The translations under genes were made by a program, and so were the position numbers. The notes under the pieces were generated by a model. The model was given only the letters and a program-made list of their open reading frames with translations. It had not been told where the DNA came from and made no database searches. A stretch of 64,000 nt of DNA from Pseudocercospora fijiensis CIRAD86 (lineage: Eukaryota > Ascomycota > Dothideomycetes > Mycosphaerellales > Mycosphaerellaceae): contig NW_006921540.1 of the NCBI RefSeq assembly GCF_000340215.1, forward strand, positions 2,541,486 through 2,605,485, read 5' to 3'. Shown piece after piece: positions 34,271-45,711 of this stretch; positions within the stretch are counted from its first letter, which is position 1, and every line of letters starts with the position of its first letter.

Positions 34271-34733
34271 ACGATCTGTCCTAACGAAAACCGCCACCCC
34301 ATCCTCTATGGCGAAGAGGATGCTTTTATTCAAGTGGATACGGAGTGCAAAACACGACAGCGTGGCTAATTTGGCTTTGTAACCGATGACTCGACGGCGT
34401 GACTTCCGTTGCTCTCGATGCGGTGCGACTACCTGAAGTTTCAGCTACTAGGTTACGGTATAGAGAATGTTCTATAGTCGTGAGCGGAGCGTAATGTACA
34501 GTGGGAATGGCATAGGCTCGTGACTATCGCAAATATTCAGAAACATTCCTCACCGGTCTCACCGCTTGCCTTTACCCAGTTTTCACATGCAGCCAAAACT
34601 AAGCTTTTGCGGGCCGCTGTTTCAGCACCCTCGAGATTTTGCGACTTTCCTGCTGTCGAGTCACCTCTGCAATTTTCTTAATCAACGCATATCTCGTCCG
34701 ACAGCAACGGGGAGCCGCGAAGTCATCGCCACG
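34271..34733. promoter_or_regulatory. Spacer and promoter of F-box-like gene A
   Basis: This 463-bp spacer contains AAGCTTTTGCGGGCCGCT at 34601-34618, 133 bp before the ATG. An almost identical word (AAGCTTTTGCGGACCGCT) lies at 35587-35604, 121 bp before the paralogous gene B. Conservation in sequence and spacing suggests a shared promoter element kept since the duplication. Confidence 0.55.
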
Positions 34734-35430
34734 ATGGCGGCCAACCAATCCCAACGTAAGCACTTACCTCTCCGAAATGCGCGCATCGCCTAATGATTGT
34801 GTTCCAGCACCACTACCCGCTAGCGCCCGAGTCGCCAATATCCCAGAACTCCTTGAAAAGATCCTCCTCCGCCTCGCATCAAACGAGTCAGAGGGCCTGC
34901 GCACTCTTCTCCTAAGCCAGCGCACCTGCCATGCCTTCCGCGACCAAATTACTGGCGCGCCATCTTTACGACGTGCTCTTGGTTTCGAGCAAACCTTCCT
35001 ATCAGCACCAGGATGCCCAGAACTGAATCCACTCTTCCAAGACAGTGACGAGCAGCCTATCAACCTAGCCGATGGAACCAGCCTCGAAGTCACAGTCGAC
35101 TGGCGCAAGATTTTCGACGATTTCCATGTGAGACCTATCACAACATCCGAACATTCAGTCCGCATCACCCGCTATGCCGACGACGGAGCGAAGTACCGGG
35201 AATCGAATGCGAAGACTTCTTACATGAAAACTCATGGTTCTTGGCGCCAGATCCGGATTTTTCAAGAGACTGGAGGACCGAAAGTTACGGAATTGGAGCG
35301 CGGTTGCGTCAATGCGGTTGGAAATGTTTTTGTCGAGGATTGTGTTTATGGGGAGTGGGAGAATCCTACGCTGGGAGAGGTCTTCGATTTGTTGTACTAT
35401 AAGGAGCATGCGAAGCCACTTGCTACCTAG
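34734..35430 (+). CDS. F-box-like protein A of a tandem pair
   Basis: F-box proteins recruit substrates to SCF ubiquitin ligases. Exon 1 (34734-34755) encodes only MAANQSQ plus one base; the 52-bp intron (GTAAGC...TTCCAG) is followed by exon 2 to 35430, giving 214 residues. The region about 15-60, RVANIPELLEKILLRL followed by LRTLLLSQRTCHAFRDQI, has the F-box pattern (I/L-P-E-L-L-x-x-I-L then L-L-x-x-R). The C-terminal part has SWRQIRIFQETG and YGEWENPTLGEVFDLLY, shared with the neighbour and typical of a small F-box family expanded in Dothideomycete-type fungi. The central region is family-specific. The same intron position and phase in gene B support tandem duplication. Confidence 0.82.
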
Positions 35431-35707
35431 TGAGGGAGAAATGCCGTGGTACCAGGACTAAGCGACGGGTGATTGGGTTGGCGCAGAGGAGGAGACATCA
35501 GCTTGTTTTTGTAATAGCGACGCTGCTGATTTCCCAGCTACGTGTAATAAAACTTCCGCAAGAGGCGGTTTTCGCATGCACGGGCCAAGCTTTTGCGGAC
35601 CGCTCTTCCCGGAAGCTCTTCAGATGTTCGACTTATTTAAATGCGACCTTCTCATGCGTTCTACCTAGCATCCGCGGACGGCAGTGGAACACCAAAACGT
35701 CGCCATC
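35431..35707. promoter_or_regulatory. Spacer and promoter of F-box-like gene B
   Basis: This 277-bp spacer carries the second copy of the AAGCTTTTGCGG-CCGCT word (35587-35604) and a TATTTAA-like stretch at about 35,634-35,642. Confidence 0.5.
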
Positions 35708-36390
35708 ATGGCTGCTCCACAAGCACAGCGTGAGTATTCTCTTCCGATGATCGTGCGGTAGTATCTGACGAAATTTCTGCAGTCCCGCTTTCCGCCGGCG
35801 CTCGAGTCGCTGGCATTCCAGAACTGCTCGAACAGATTCTCCTCAACCTCATCGACGCGCCTTCCTCGGAGGCTGATCAGCAGCCTAAAGACCAAATCGT
35901 CGGTCTTCAGACCGCACTTCTCAGCCAGCGCACTTCCCACGCCTTTCGCGACACCATCATCGGCTCTTCCGCAATCCGGCGCGCTCTGTTCGGCGAAGAT
36001 GCGAAGCCAGCTGTCAGTGGGTTCCCGAAGGCAAACCCAATGCTCCTCGATAGCATTGTCGGCTACGACCTTTCCGAGAGTGGCCCCTTCAAGGTCAAGG
36101 TCTGGCCAATTTACGACTATAGTTCGTACTCCGTGACAGCAGTGTATAAGGGCTACAAGGTTAGAGTCCACCGCATGTATCCTACTAGAAACCGCATCTC
36201 CAAGCGAAAGCGCCAAGGCAAGGACTTTCGGGCTTCTTGGCGCCAGATGCGTTTGCTTAGCGAGACTGGCGCAGTTCCGATCATCCAGTTGGAGTTGAAG
36301 TGCGTCTCCGAGACGAGCATTCTGGAAGGTCGCTGGGAGAATCCGACTCTGGGCGAGGTCTTCGATCAGCTCTATGGAACAGGAACCTGA
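35708..36390 (+). CDS. F-box-like protein B of a tandem pair
   Basis: This is a paralogue of the upstream gene. Exon 1 (35708-35729) encodes MAAPQAQ plus one base; a 53-bp intron ends CTGCAG at 35782; exon 2 runs to 36390, giving 209 residues. The F-box region reads RVAGIPELLEQILLNL then LQTALLSQRTSHAFRDTI, with a 14-residue insertion (SSEADQQPKD region) relative to gene A. The conserved C-terminal blocks are SWRQMRLLSETG and GRWENPTLGEVFDQLY. The middle sections of the two proteins are strongly diverged while the ends are not, which suggests different substrates or relaxed constraint. An overlapping ATG at 36374 in another frame opens the tentative next gene. Confidence 0.82.
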
Positions 36391-37225
36391 GTCCGATCAA
36401 ACGCAGTCGCGAGATACGTGGGAACCGAAGCAGGCTGTGAGCGTCAGAATGTCTGATATGGTCTGGGTGCCGATGGATACGGGCGCTTCAAATGACGAAA
36501 GTGCTCCAAGCAAGCAAAGATCTTCTCTCAACCAAATCCTGGATTCTGGGTAGGCTGTCCGTCTGGAAGAAGAAGGTCAATGTACACCGTCAGGCAGTTT
36601 CTGGAAATTGAGTGGCGTATGACAGGGGATGTTCCTCGTAAATACTACTTCGTTGTAGCCATCTCCATGCTCAGCGATCTCCTGATTTGGGCATATTCCT
36701 TTGAGGTGCTGACAGGAAACCAGACTCCACTTCGGTCACAGATGACGATGGTACGGGCGATCGTGTTCTCGAATGTCGTAGGCTCGACGACAGCAGATCT
36801 CGAATTCTCTCCCACCTTCTTCTTCCTATTCTGGCTCAATACGAATCAACCGAACGCCTTGCCCCCACACCACCTCAACTTCACCGCAGAAAGCGATGAT
36901 ACAATAACGAGCTCCAGCCCCACGACAAGTTCGTCATCCAACGGCTGTATCAAGTTTCACCGCAGCCACGCCATCGGCCCCTTCTACAACCGCACCTTGC
37001 TACATCGACTTCGACACCCTATCGAAACGACAGCGACGATGGAGGACTCTCAGTAGCTACAAAGTCGGTCTCGGTTTGTCCTCATTGTCGGAATCTTCAT
37101 CGGCTGAAAAGGAAAATCCATATGACATCTCTGCCAATGAAATGGCCTTCCAGGCTACCCTGAGATCCAATCAGCAGAAAGGTCATCGAGACTCGAGTCT
37201 ACCATACTATGTATGGACAGGGTAA
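36374..37225 (+). CDS. Tentative hypothetical protein, three-exon model
   Basis: No family was recognised. A frame opening at ATG 36374 (or 36449) encodes a polar stretch with MSDMVWVPMD and ends at a GG/GTAGGC donor at 36549. Joining to 36716 (acceptor GCTGACAG) keeps the frame through an Asp-rich segment to 36777, where a second GTAGGC donor could join to 36918 (acceptor CTCCAG). The last exon runs to TAA at 37225 and encodes KRQRRWRTLSSYKVGLGLSS and an acidic C-terminus ending YYVWTG. The model would be 181 residues, in phase at both junctions. The introns (166 and 140 bp) are longer than others in the island, and an overlapping 158-codon frame at 36580-37056 is an alternative. Treat as a weak prediction. 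Confidence 0.33.
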
Positions 37226-37500
37226 TTTGCCTGCGCACGAGATGAGCCATGTCGGCAGAAACTCGAAAATTTCGCGAAGAGTGGAGCTTATGTAATCAGT
37301 AAAGCTGGTTGCATGATTGACGTCTGTGGTCAGTGAAGAATTGCGACATCCAGAGCGGTGTGCCAGCTCGGTCAGGGTTTGTGATCTTGTTGCTGTAACA
37401 TGTAGATTTCGTAGGAGCTGATGTACAGCATCGGTCTAGCGTTCAACATTGATTTTGCTCATTAATTATACCTCGTCCGCACGTGCGGCTCCATTCAAAT
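37226..37500. terminator. Convergent 3' region between the hypothetical gene and the GDPD gene
   Basis: This 275-bp spacer between convergent reading frames holds both 3' UTRs. No hairpin or poly(A) signal stands out apart from an ATTAATTATA stretch at about 37,461-37,470. Confidence 0.35.
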
Positions 37501-38890
37501 CTATTTGTAAATGTTCTGAGGACCCTGCAGACCAAAGCAATTCGCGAAGTAAGTCACAGATGCAGCCCAATCGGTGAAGAGTGCCTTGATCTTGATCTGG
37601 TTCGCAAGGACGTCCAGTAGATTATAGTACTGGCCATCGTACGATACGATGTTGGCAATGCTGCTGAAGTAGTACTCGCCGCGGGACTTGACGGTAGCCA
37701 ATGGTCCACTACGCTCGAAGGTCCAAGCAATGATGTCGAAGCCATGATCTGTGATGGCCTTCGCGTATGCAGATGGCACAATGGTATCGTTGTTTGGACC
37801 ACCAGCCTGTACAAGCATAGGAATGGAAGGACCAATGATGTTGACACCAGCAGCACGAACTTCAGTCAAGTTCGCAGTTGCGTTGACGATGTCGGCTGCT
37901 GTGTCGTATTCCTGGAGGAAAATGGCTTGCTTTCCGAACTCGTGATCGTTCTTGAGCCAGTAGAGGATATCGTCGTACAAAAAGCTCTGCGGCCAGATTC
38001 GGTTGTAGCTGATTCCCTTCCTCTTGAAAGTGTCAAGGAAGTCCTGGGCATACTGCTGCTGAGTATAGCCATGGAAAGGCATAGGAACCCATGGCGTGGG
38101 AGGAGTCTTGAGCTCGGGTGTGAAGTTGCGCTGAACAGGCAGGGATTCGACGAGATCGATGTAGCTGTCCAGAGTGAGGACCTTGCCGCAAGTGTCGTAG
38201 AGCTCGGTTCGCCAATCTGGGGCTACTCCCAGGTAGTCCTGTGGGGTTCTGGCCGAAGCATTGTAGGCATCCTGCTTGGCACAAAGCGTCTCGTACTCTG
38301 CAGTTGTGATATCAGAAGTACAACAAACTGCTGTGGCTCCTTCTGGCGAAGAGGCATTGGCTGGAGTGAATGGGACCACGCACTTCTTGGCCAGCTCGGG
38401 CCGGACTAGGATATCGGTAGTGGTGTGCAAGTCGCAAAGCGAATGTCTGCAAACAAGCCCTCTATCTCCCGTGAAAGACACATCACACTCAAGAATGCCC
38501 GCACCCATACGAGCACCTGCTTGTTCGGACTGAGCAGTCTCTTCTGGAAACTGCAGAGTTCCTCCACCACGGTGACCAATGACGAAGCCATTCACCTTGA
38601 AGTCCAGGTTCTCGCACGACGCTAGCTTGGTCTTCAAGGCGCTGTCGGTCATATTCTGGACCAGGTAATATGGGCGTGGGCCGAGCGAGACGACATAGTT
38701 GTTCGTCGGAGGTTGCTGGCCATTGCCGCCTCCGTGCCATGGGCTACTATCAGCAGTGTGAGCTCCAATCTCGATCATTGATAGCGTAGGCTACCTACCC
38801 GCCTGCAGGTCCCCAGCTTCCACCAGGCCGTTGAGGCAGAGCATTGGCGGTGGCCAGCAAAGCTGCTGAAACGAAGGTGAGGGCGGACAT
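37501..38890 (-). CDS. Secreted glycerophosphodiester phosphodiesterase (GDPD family)
   Basis: GDPD enzymes hydrolyse glycerophosphodiesters to glycerol-3-phosphate and an alcohol on a TIM-barrel fold. Exon 1 (38890-38799) encodes a signal peptide, MSALTFVSAALLATANALP; a 52-bp intron (GTAGGT...GATAG) is followed by exon 2 down to 37501, total 445 residues. Without exon 1 the ORF would start inside the intron at 38778 and lack the signal. The catalytic core is visible: GHRGGG (about 88-93, with the first catalytic His), PEET with metal-ligand Glu (about 98-101), ECDV (117-120) and the second His region RHSLCDLHTTTDI (131-143). Four or more Cys between about 130 and 215 suggest disulfides. An extracellular role in lipid or phosphorus scavenging is inferred. 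Confidence 0.92.
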
Positions 38891-39205
38891 CTCGAGAGCT
38901 TGCCAAAGACTCGGGCAGTCAGAGCCAGCACTGCAGGGACACGAGGGCAATTCTAATTAGAATCAGGGCATGGCAATTACATTGTACATATATGGCCCAT
39001 GCTCGCCAGCTGCATGGAACACCATGCATGCATGTGCAGCGCATAGTCGCCATAGTGTGATCCATCGTGCTCAAGCCTCACGGCGCTCTCAGAGGACGCG
39101 ATGCACGTTGGGCACGTGTCAGCGTTAGGGCGTGTGGGTGGAAGAGGCTGGCATTTTCTTTTCTGTGAGAACGTGAAATCGGTCGATGGAAAAGTAAGTG
39201 TATTC
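38891..39205. promoter_or_regulatory. GDPD promoter region at the edge of the gene island
   Basis: This 315-bp stretch upstream of the minus-strand GDPD gene contains GGCACGTGTC (about 39,111-39,120, an E-box/CACGTG word) and a GCATG-rich run near 39,010-39,040. CpA is still frequent, so RIP has not spread here. Confidence 0.45.
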
Positions 39206-39207
39206 TA

Positions 39208-39248
39208 GAAGTCTTCCCCACCTGCCGCACACTCCCGCCTGCCGCACA
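39208..39248 (+). repeat. Pogo left TIR
   Basis: This 41-bp repeat is the exact reverse complement of 61022-61062, with CCTGCCGCACA twice inside. It is not RIPed. Confidence 0.92.
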
Positions 39249-39399
39249 GCCGTATACTATTTAGCACTATATCTTCAACACGGTCGCATTTACGTAATAC
39301 TAGACGGATTGTAGTTATTATTAGTGCATATAAAAGCGCTAAATGCGCTCTTTTATCTAATATAGAGATTATATTCTATATCGCAGTAGTAATTACGTA

Positions 39400-39948
39400 C
39401 TACGTAAAGCCCTACTAGAAGCCGAACTACTAGCTTTCTTAGTTAGGGTAAGCACTATATCTTACTCGGGCGGTTGTTCAAAGACAATACGCTAGAGAGG
39501 GTTCTTAGTCTTCTTAATACTCTCTTATAGGTTATTATTAAGCTATCTTATAGCCTAATTATTTACCTTCTTTATCTCCTTCTTATATACTTCCTTAGCA
39601 AGCCTAGCCTTCTTCTCTTTAGCTTCTAACTATCGCTAAGTCGCTTTTAGCTATTTAATAGTAAGTACGTATTGCTTCTTAAGTGCCTTCTATACCTTCT
39701 CGTCTTGTTTACGAGCCGCTTCTACCTCCTTCTATTACTCTCTCTCTTACTATATCTCTTTAGCTCTCTATAGCTTAGAAGGACTATAGAAAGTAGAAGT
39801 AGAGCCGTCTTCTGCCCTTACTTATTTAAAGAGCTTCTTACCTCGTTTACGGCGCTTCTACTTATTATATAGTACCTATCTTAGACTATTAACTTAAGTG
39901 GTAAGCAATAAATTCTTAGCTACTAAGGTACTAACTTTGCTACGTAGG
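39400..39948 (-). pseudogene. Pogo/Fot transposase, C-terminal part
   Basis: Reading leftward from 39,948, the frame has the KRGKKLFK block, then FYSPSKL and a long Lys/Glu/Ala-rich coiled-coil-like tail (KEIKKVNN region), the usual C-terminus of fungal pogo/Fot transposases. Gln codons are TAG. It continues the N-terminal part at 59642-60980 across the retrotransposon insertion. Confidence 0.72.
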
Positions 39949-40144
39949 TATAAGAAGGGTATATTAGCAGGTAGATAGGGTAGTAGTAGATACGAGTAGT
40001 ATTCGATAAGGAGCTAGAAGGAGAGGGAGGAAGGTAGGCTAGTTAGCCTAACGCTAAGCGCTAAGCCCTACCTAAGGCACTAAGACCCTAGCTTTACTCG
40101 GCCTAATTACATACTAATTACGTATAGCCCCTTTAGCCCTAATA
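39949..40144 (-). repeat. Gypsy 3' LTR (minus-strand copy)
   Basis: This 196-bp repeat matches 59446-59641 in the same orientation. GTAGG precedes it. Confidence 0.88.
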
Positions 40145-40367
40145 CACGCTTCCCTTCTAAAGGCCGCGCCCTCGTAGCCTGTCTATATTCTAATCTCGAC
40201 CTCTATTGCTACTAACTTAGCAAGTCTAATAAGCCGCTTAGCCGTACTAAATTAAACACTTAACTACCTAATTATATAACTATATTAAACCTTACCTCTA
40301 AACAACACAATATACAACTCTAACTGCGCTATCTCTATATATAATAAGCTATAAAGTAATATGTATT

Positions 40368-40489
40368 ACTTAGAGTATGTAGTGTTAGGGTCTATTACGT
40401 GCCTAATGCCTAAGGCTGCAACTGCCGCACTTCATCTTTAGACTTTCCGTAGATAGTCCTTCTTCTAAATTACATTAGTTACATTAAGT
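40368..40489 (+). repeat. Copia 5' LTR
   Basis: This 122-bp repeat starts ACTTAGAG and ends TTAAGT. It matches 45590-45711 apart from C-to-T and G-to-A changes. Confidence 0.82.
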
Positions 40490-40849
40490 AGTTATAAGCC
40501 CCCTACGTTTCTAACGTACACAACACGTTTAATAAGTATTCTAATAGTTACTCCGACTGCTGCGTAGCTAGCGCTCGTTACTAATAGTTGCGCCGACACC
40601 GATATTGTCGCCGCTACCCTCGCCGCCCTCGAGTGTTCTAGTAGGTGCTAGTCCGACTCGAGTCGGTTATTATTAGTGTTAGCTGTCCGCTATACCAGTT
40701 CCTAATAATAGTATTAGCTGTCCGCTATACTATAATATAGGCGCGCCTGTCGGCCGCCCCTTATCGCCGTCGCTGTCCGCAATAGCTCCCCCTACAACCT
40801 CTAGCGCTTATATAAGCAACATTCCCAAGCTAAAGAATAAGGAGAATTA

Positions 40850-43800
40850 CCTATTATAGTCGTACGCCGCTAAAGGCGCTCTTAAAGGTATGTCGGTTTG
40901 GCGCTATATATAAGGCACCCGCTAGCGACCCCTTTCTAAGACCTCTAGTAAGTCTTCTAAAGAGTTTAAAGACCGCTAAGATGAATAGGACTCCAAAGAT
41001 CAAACAGCGCGTACCTAGATCTTTGCTAATTGTATCGGTAATATTTAACAATTACTACTTAGTCTATCTACATCCTAGGAAGTATAGGACTTCCTTAAGA
41101 AGAAATATACTAGTAAAGGTGGGTCTACTAAATTCATGCTCTACTAGGAATATATCACCCTTCGGTATAATAGCAAGGACGTTAAGAAGTTCTATAACGA
41201 ATATAAGAAGAAGCTTGGTGCCTTAAAGGATACTAAATTGGCTATTAGCCAATACTAGGCTATCTATATGTTTATTATACAGATCGCACTATTCTACGAG
41301 GCATTCGCATAGATGCGCCGTAAGCAAATGCGCGCCTCGGAATATACTATTAATAACAGCACCCTTAACAACATTATTAGCGCGTTACTTAATAAGAATG
41401 TAGCTCAACTGAACTAGGCCTAATATAATAGCTTCTTTAGTCTTTAGCGCTAACTATAATAGCAAGGTAGCAATAGCAATAACAATAGCGGTCGAGGTAA
41501 CTCGAACCGTAGCGGTCGTAGTAGCCGCGGAAGCAGCAATAGTCGTAGTCGTAGTAGAAACAACTAGAATAGTCAAAATCGCGAGAAGTGCTTATACTGT
41601 TAAGGCACTTACCCTTCCGACCGCTGCTATACTAAGTACCCTTACCTAAAGGAGGAAGACCGTCTTCGTCGCGAGAAGTAGAAGGCTAAGAAGCAGCAAT
41701 AGCAGCAGCGTAGACTGACTGCGCAGCAACAATAGCCGCTATCTAGTCAGAATAGTGCCTAGGGCCTATATGCGGCTAATACTACCCTAGGGGTATTATT
41801 AGACCTAAGCTACAATTACGCCTTTACTGCAAACACTATAGTTACTATTAGCGACTAGGTTTCTACGGCTCTTACTGCTAGCACTCGTACTACTAATTAG
41901 GTTGTCGACTTAGGTACTAGCATATATATAGTTAACGACCCTTTATTGCTTATTAAATATAAAGGCTGTTACATTCCTATTCGGTTTAGTAGCAACACGA
42001 AGCACGCTACGATAGTTAGTATAGCTTAGACTAAGGTTGTTAATAAGCGTAGTATAAGCAGCATAAAGCTGTCTAATACACTATATGTTCCAGGTCTAGT
42101 AGCTAACCTTCTGTCTACTAAGAAGCTTGCCGATAAGGGCTGTTTCTATCGGAATAATAAGCGAGTACTGTTTACTGTTGTTAACGGCTCGGAAGTTACT
42201 GTTGCTTAGATATACCGCAAGAATAGTCTCCCCTATCTGTATATACTAACCTCTAGTCCGGATAGCTAGGTTGTTGCGCTTCTGTCGAAGAAGGGGGTGC
42301 TAATAGGTACGATAGAAGAGTAGCATCTGCGATATAGCTATATCTATTATCGCAAGCTATTACGAATAGAAGCTAAGGGTTAGATTGTTATTACTAGCAC
42401 TAGCAACAAGAACGACTTCCGCAACTGCATTGCCTGTCGAATAGCTATATTACACAAGGAATACAATCGGCTGCTACGCGTACGACTATCTACAATCTAT
42501 TACATTGTTTGTATAGATGTAGTTACTATTACTAATCCTAGTCTATTGCAGGAGCGCTATTTCACACTGTTTACATGCGCCAAGTTAGGTTATCGATACG
42601 AATATACTAGCTTACTAAAGTTAGGGGCTGTAGTAGCAATTAAGGATTACCGTATATACGTCCGTATATAAACTAGCTATTCGATCCCGATCTACTGCCT
42701 CGATAAAGGGGGTGAATACGGCGGAAATTAGCTATTAAGCTAGGCTCGTAATTAGGGCATTGTACTACAGGTTACAGCACCTTATTCTTCTACTTAGAAT
42801 AGCCTAGCTAAGGTTAGCAACTATATCGTGTATACGACCGCTCGGAAGATAATGCTCTATGCGAATTTGCTAAAGGCCCTGTAGCTATATGCAGTTACTA
42901 CTACTATACAGGTCCTCAATATCACTCCTAGAAACTTGGAAGGTCTTAGCCCCTATGCTATTATAGCTAGGGAGCTCAATTGGTCTCGGAAGCAGCTACG
43001 CCTTTAATACCTCCGAGCCTATAGCTATACTACTATTGTCTACGACTATAGTATAGCTCGTAGCAAGAAGTTTAACGCTCGTAGGAGGCTTAGCAAACTA
43101 GTTGGTTATGCGAAGGACTTAGTAGACTCTAGCAAATACATAATCTACTTATCTAACGAATATAAGGTAGTTGCCTCGAAGGATGTCTAGTTTATTAAGT
43201 TAGGGGACGACAAGTTGTCGCTTCTAGAGGGTATAAATCTATACGCCAATCCTAACGACCTAGCTAAGAACGAGTTTGTTATACTCGAGTCTATTATACC
43301 GGCTCTGTTTAATTCTACAAGCAACGAGGCACCGTCGCTATAGGAAGCAGCTAGTATAGTCTAGCAGCTTCTAGCCTAGTAGGAAGAGCCTCTAGACGAG
43401 CCTGCTTAGGATATAGAGGTAACTAACGAGGTCGCTAGTCCGTTACTACTCGACGATAACCTACTAGCTGTTTAACCGCCTTTAAGTAATAAAGATAGCT
43501 TTCAGTTAGCCGAGGAAGAACTAGCGTACGATCCTTACGCTAAGAAGGGCGAGCCTAGCTAGTTGCCGGAGTTTAAGCGACTAAATGCTATAGGCGCTCG
43601 TTTAATACGTACTACTCGAAGCAACAAGTTAGTACGAGAGCTATTGCGTAGATACCTAGCCGATACTAGTATTAATCGATTAACTCGCCGTAGCCTAGCT
43701 AACATGCTAATAGCCTATATAAAGGGCTTTATAGCCTCCTACTACATTGCTAAGCAGTCCGATAAGCCTAAAGAAACCATCCCTATTCCGAAGAGTTATA

Positions 43801-45402
43801 AGGAAGCAACTCGGTCGCTATATTAGCTATAGTAGAAGGAAGCTTACGAGGCTGAATACAAGTTACTAATTAACAACTATATATAGGTTCATATATCTCG
43901 GTTAGAGGTGCTAGAAGGCAGGAAGGTTATTCGTAGTCGTTAGGTCTTTACTATTAAGCGAGACGCTAATAGAAATGTAAGCCGGTTTAAGGCTCGTTAG
44001 GTTGTCCGTAGCTTTACGCAGGTTGAAGGCTAGGATTACGACGAGACCTATACGGCTATCGCTAAGCCGTCTACACTGCGAGCGCTGTTTATACTAATCG
44101 CTCATTACGACCTAGAGGCTAAGTAGTACGATATTCTAACGGCCTTCCTTAACGCACTTATCGGGGATAAGCATAAGATCTACGTCGAGCAACTATATAG
44201 CTTTAAAGACCGTAGCGGCAAGGGCATGGTTTACCTGTTACTAAAGGCACTATATAGTCTGAAGCAGTTACTAATGCTATAGTATAAAGAGCTTCGGAAG
44301 TACTTGAAGAGCCTAGACTTCATTCTAATAATGTCCGACGTCTGTGTCTTTAAACACGTTGTTAGTAGCTCGATTATCGTCATCTACATCGATAATATAA
44401 TCATTATCGCCTACAGCCTATTAGTACTAGAAGCCGTTACTTAGTTGCTAAAGGACCGTTTTAATATACGAGAACTAGGCGACCTGCACTACTATCTCGG
44501 CATACGGGTTATTCGTGACCGCAATTAGCGCACTATTTACGTCGTTTAAGATGCCTATTTAAATAGGCTTAGTAAGAAGTATAGAATGCAGGGCCGTATA
44601 GTACTAGCTACGCTAATAGCGCCTCGATACGTTAAGACATCGATTTAGCGTGTACCTAAGGGCTACACTGCTAGCGCTGCCTTTAAGACTTAGTATTAGG
44701 AAGGTGTAGGTAAGGCACTGTAGCTAGCAATAATCACTCGACCTAATACTTGCTACACTATAGGCCTATTATTACGATACATTTCCAATCCGACTAAGGA
44801 ACACTATGCCGCGCTTCTTTAGCTCATTAAGTACCTAGTTAGCACTCTAAGCCGTAGTCTGTGTTTCCGAGGTACACAGAACAATAAGCTCAACTTTGCT
44901 AGATACTATAACGCTTCCTAGGCTAATAATCCGGTCACTCGTCGCTCTATAGAAGGCTTCTATTTCACGCTCGCTAGTAGACCACTACTGTACAAGTTAG
45001 GCCGCCAAACCTTAGTCACTCTGTCGTCTACAGAGGCTAAGTATGTTCAGTTAATAACTAGCGCTAAGGAGGCCGTTGCTTTGGCTCGGTTGCTATAAGA
45101 GATTGGTTATAAGGGCACTACTAAGCCTGTTACGCTATACGAGGACAATCAGTCCGCTATCGCTATTACTAAGTCTACTGTTAATGGCCGTATAAAGCAT
45201 ATAGATGCTCGTGTCTACTACATTCGAGAGAAGATTGCTAATAGTACTATTGTCGTTTAATGGGTTAGCACATATAATTAGATAGCCGATGGCTTTACTA
45301 AGCCGCTTAACAAGATTAAGTACGGCCGCTTTGTTGAACAGTTGAACTTAGTAGATTGTAAGGCTGCTATTAAGAGCGCCGCTTAGCCTGCTGCTGAATA
45401 CT
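40850..45402 (+). pseudogene. Copia gag-pol reading frame, inactivated
   Basis: One continuous frame of gag-protease-integrase-RT-RNase H, in the Copia order with integrase before RT, is broken by TAG stops at former Gln/Trp codons. The second catalytic Asp of the RT box is Asn (GAT to AAT, a TpG-to-TpA change). The sequence after 45,402 to the polypurine tract is noncoding. Confidence 0.85.
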
Positions 45403-45589
45403 AAATGGATAGAAGACATAGGTTTATTGTCTAGTTCAACTACTTGTGTTTGTTTAATTGCTCTGTTACAATAGCCTAAAAGTGGTCTAGTTGTTTCTAT
45501 ACCTAATACCCCTGTTTGCTTTGCTAACTGAATGGCTATTGTATTTGGTTTGCTTTATTCTATAGCGATATGCACGTGCTAAGGGGGTG

Positions 45590-45711
45590 ACTTAGAGTGT
45601 GTGGTGTTAGGGTCTATTACGTGCCTGATGCCTAAGGCTACAACTGCCGCACTTTATCTTTAGACTTTCCGTAGATAGTCCTTCTTCTAAATTACATCAG
45701 TTACATCAAGT
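45590..45711 (+). repeat. Copia 3' LTR
   Basis: This 122-bp direct repeat of 40368-40489 ends CATCAAGT and is followed by GTATC. Confidence 0.85.

Larger units (their letters stand above)
40368..45711 (+). mobile_element. Ty1/Copia retrotransposon, only moderately RIPed
   Basis: The element is 5,344 bp with two 122-bp LTRs. Gag runs from about 40,850 with a CCHC knuckle at 41,590-41,640 (KCLYC...SDRCY). A protease remnant VVDLGTS lies near 41,911. Integrase lies at about 42,300-43,200 and RT at about 44,000-44,900, with VIYIDNI replacing the YVDD box near 44,383. RNase H at about 45,030-45,330 includes LYEDNQSAI and the Copia-typical HIDARVYYIREK. A polypurine tract AAGGGGG at 45581-45587 lies just before the 3' LTR. 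It keeps many more CpA dinucleotides than the surrounding Gypsy sequences, so it is probably younger. Target duplication GTATC at 45712-45716 and GTATT at 40363-40367. Confidence 0.9.

Noticed and set aside
37744..38409. 221-codon plus-strand ORF
   Set aside because: It is antisense to the GDPD coding sequence, whose motifs, signal peptide and intron are clear on the minus strand.
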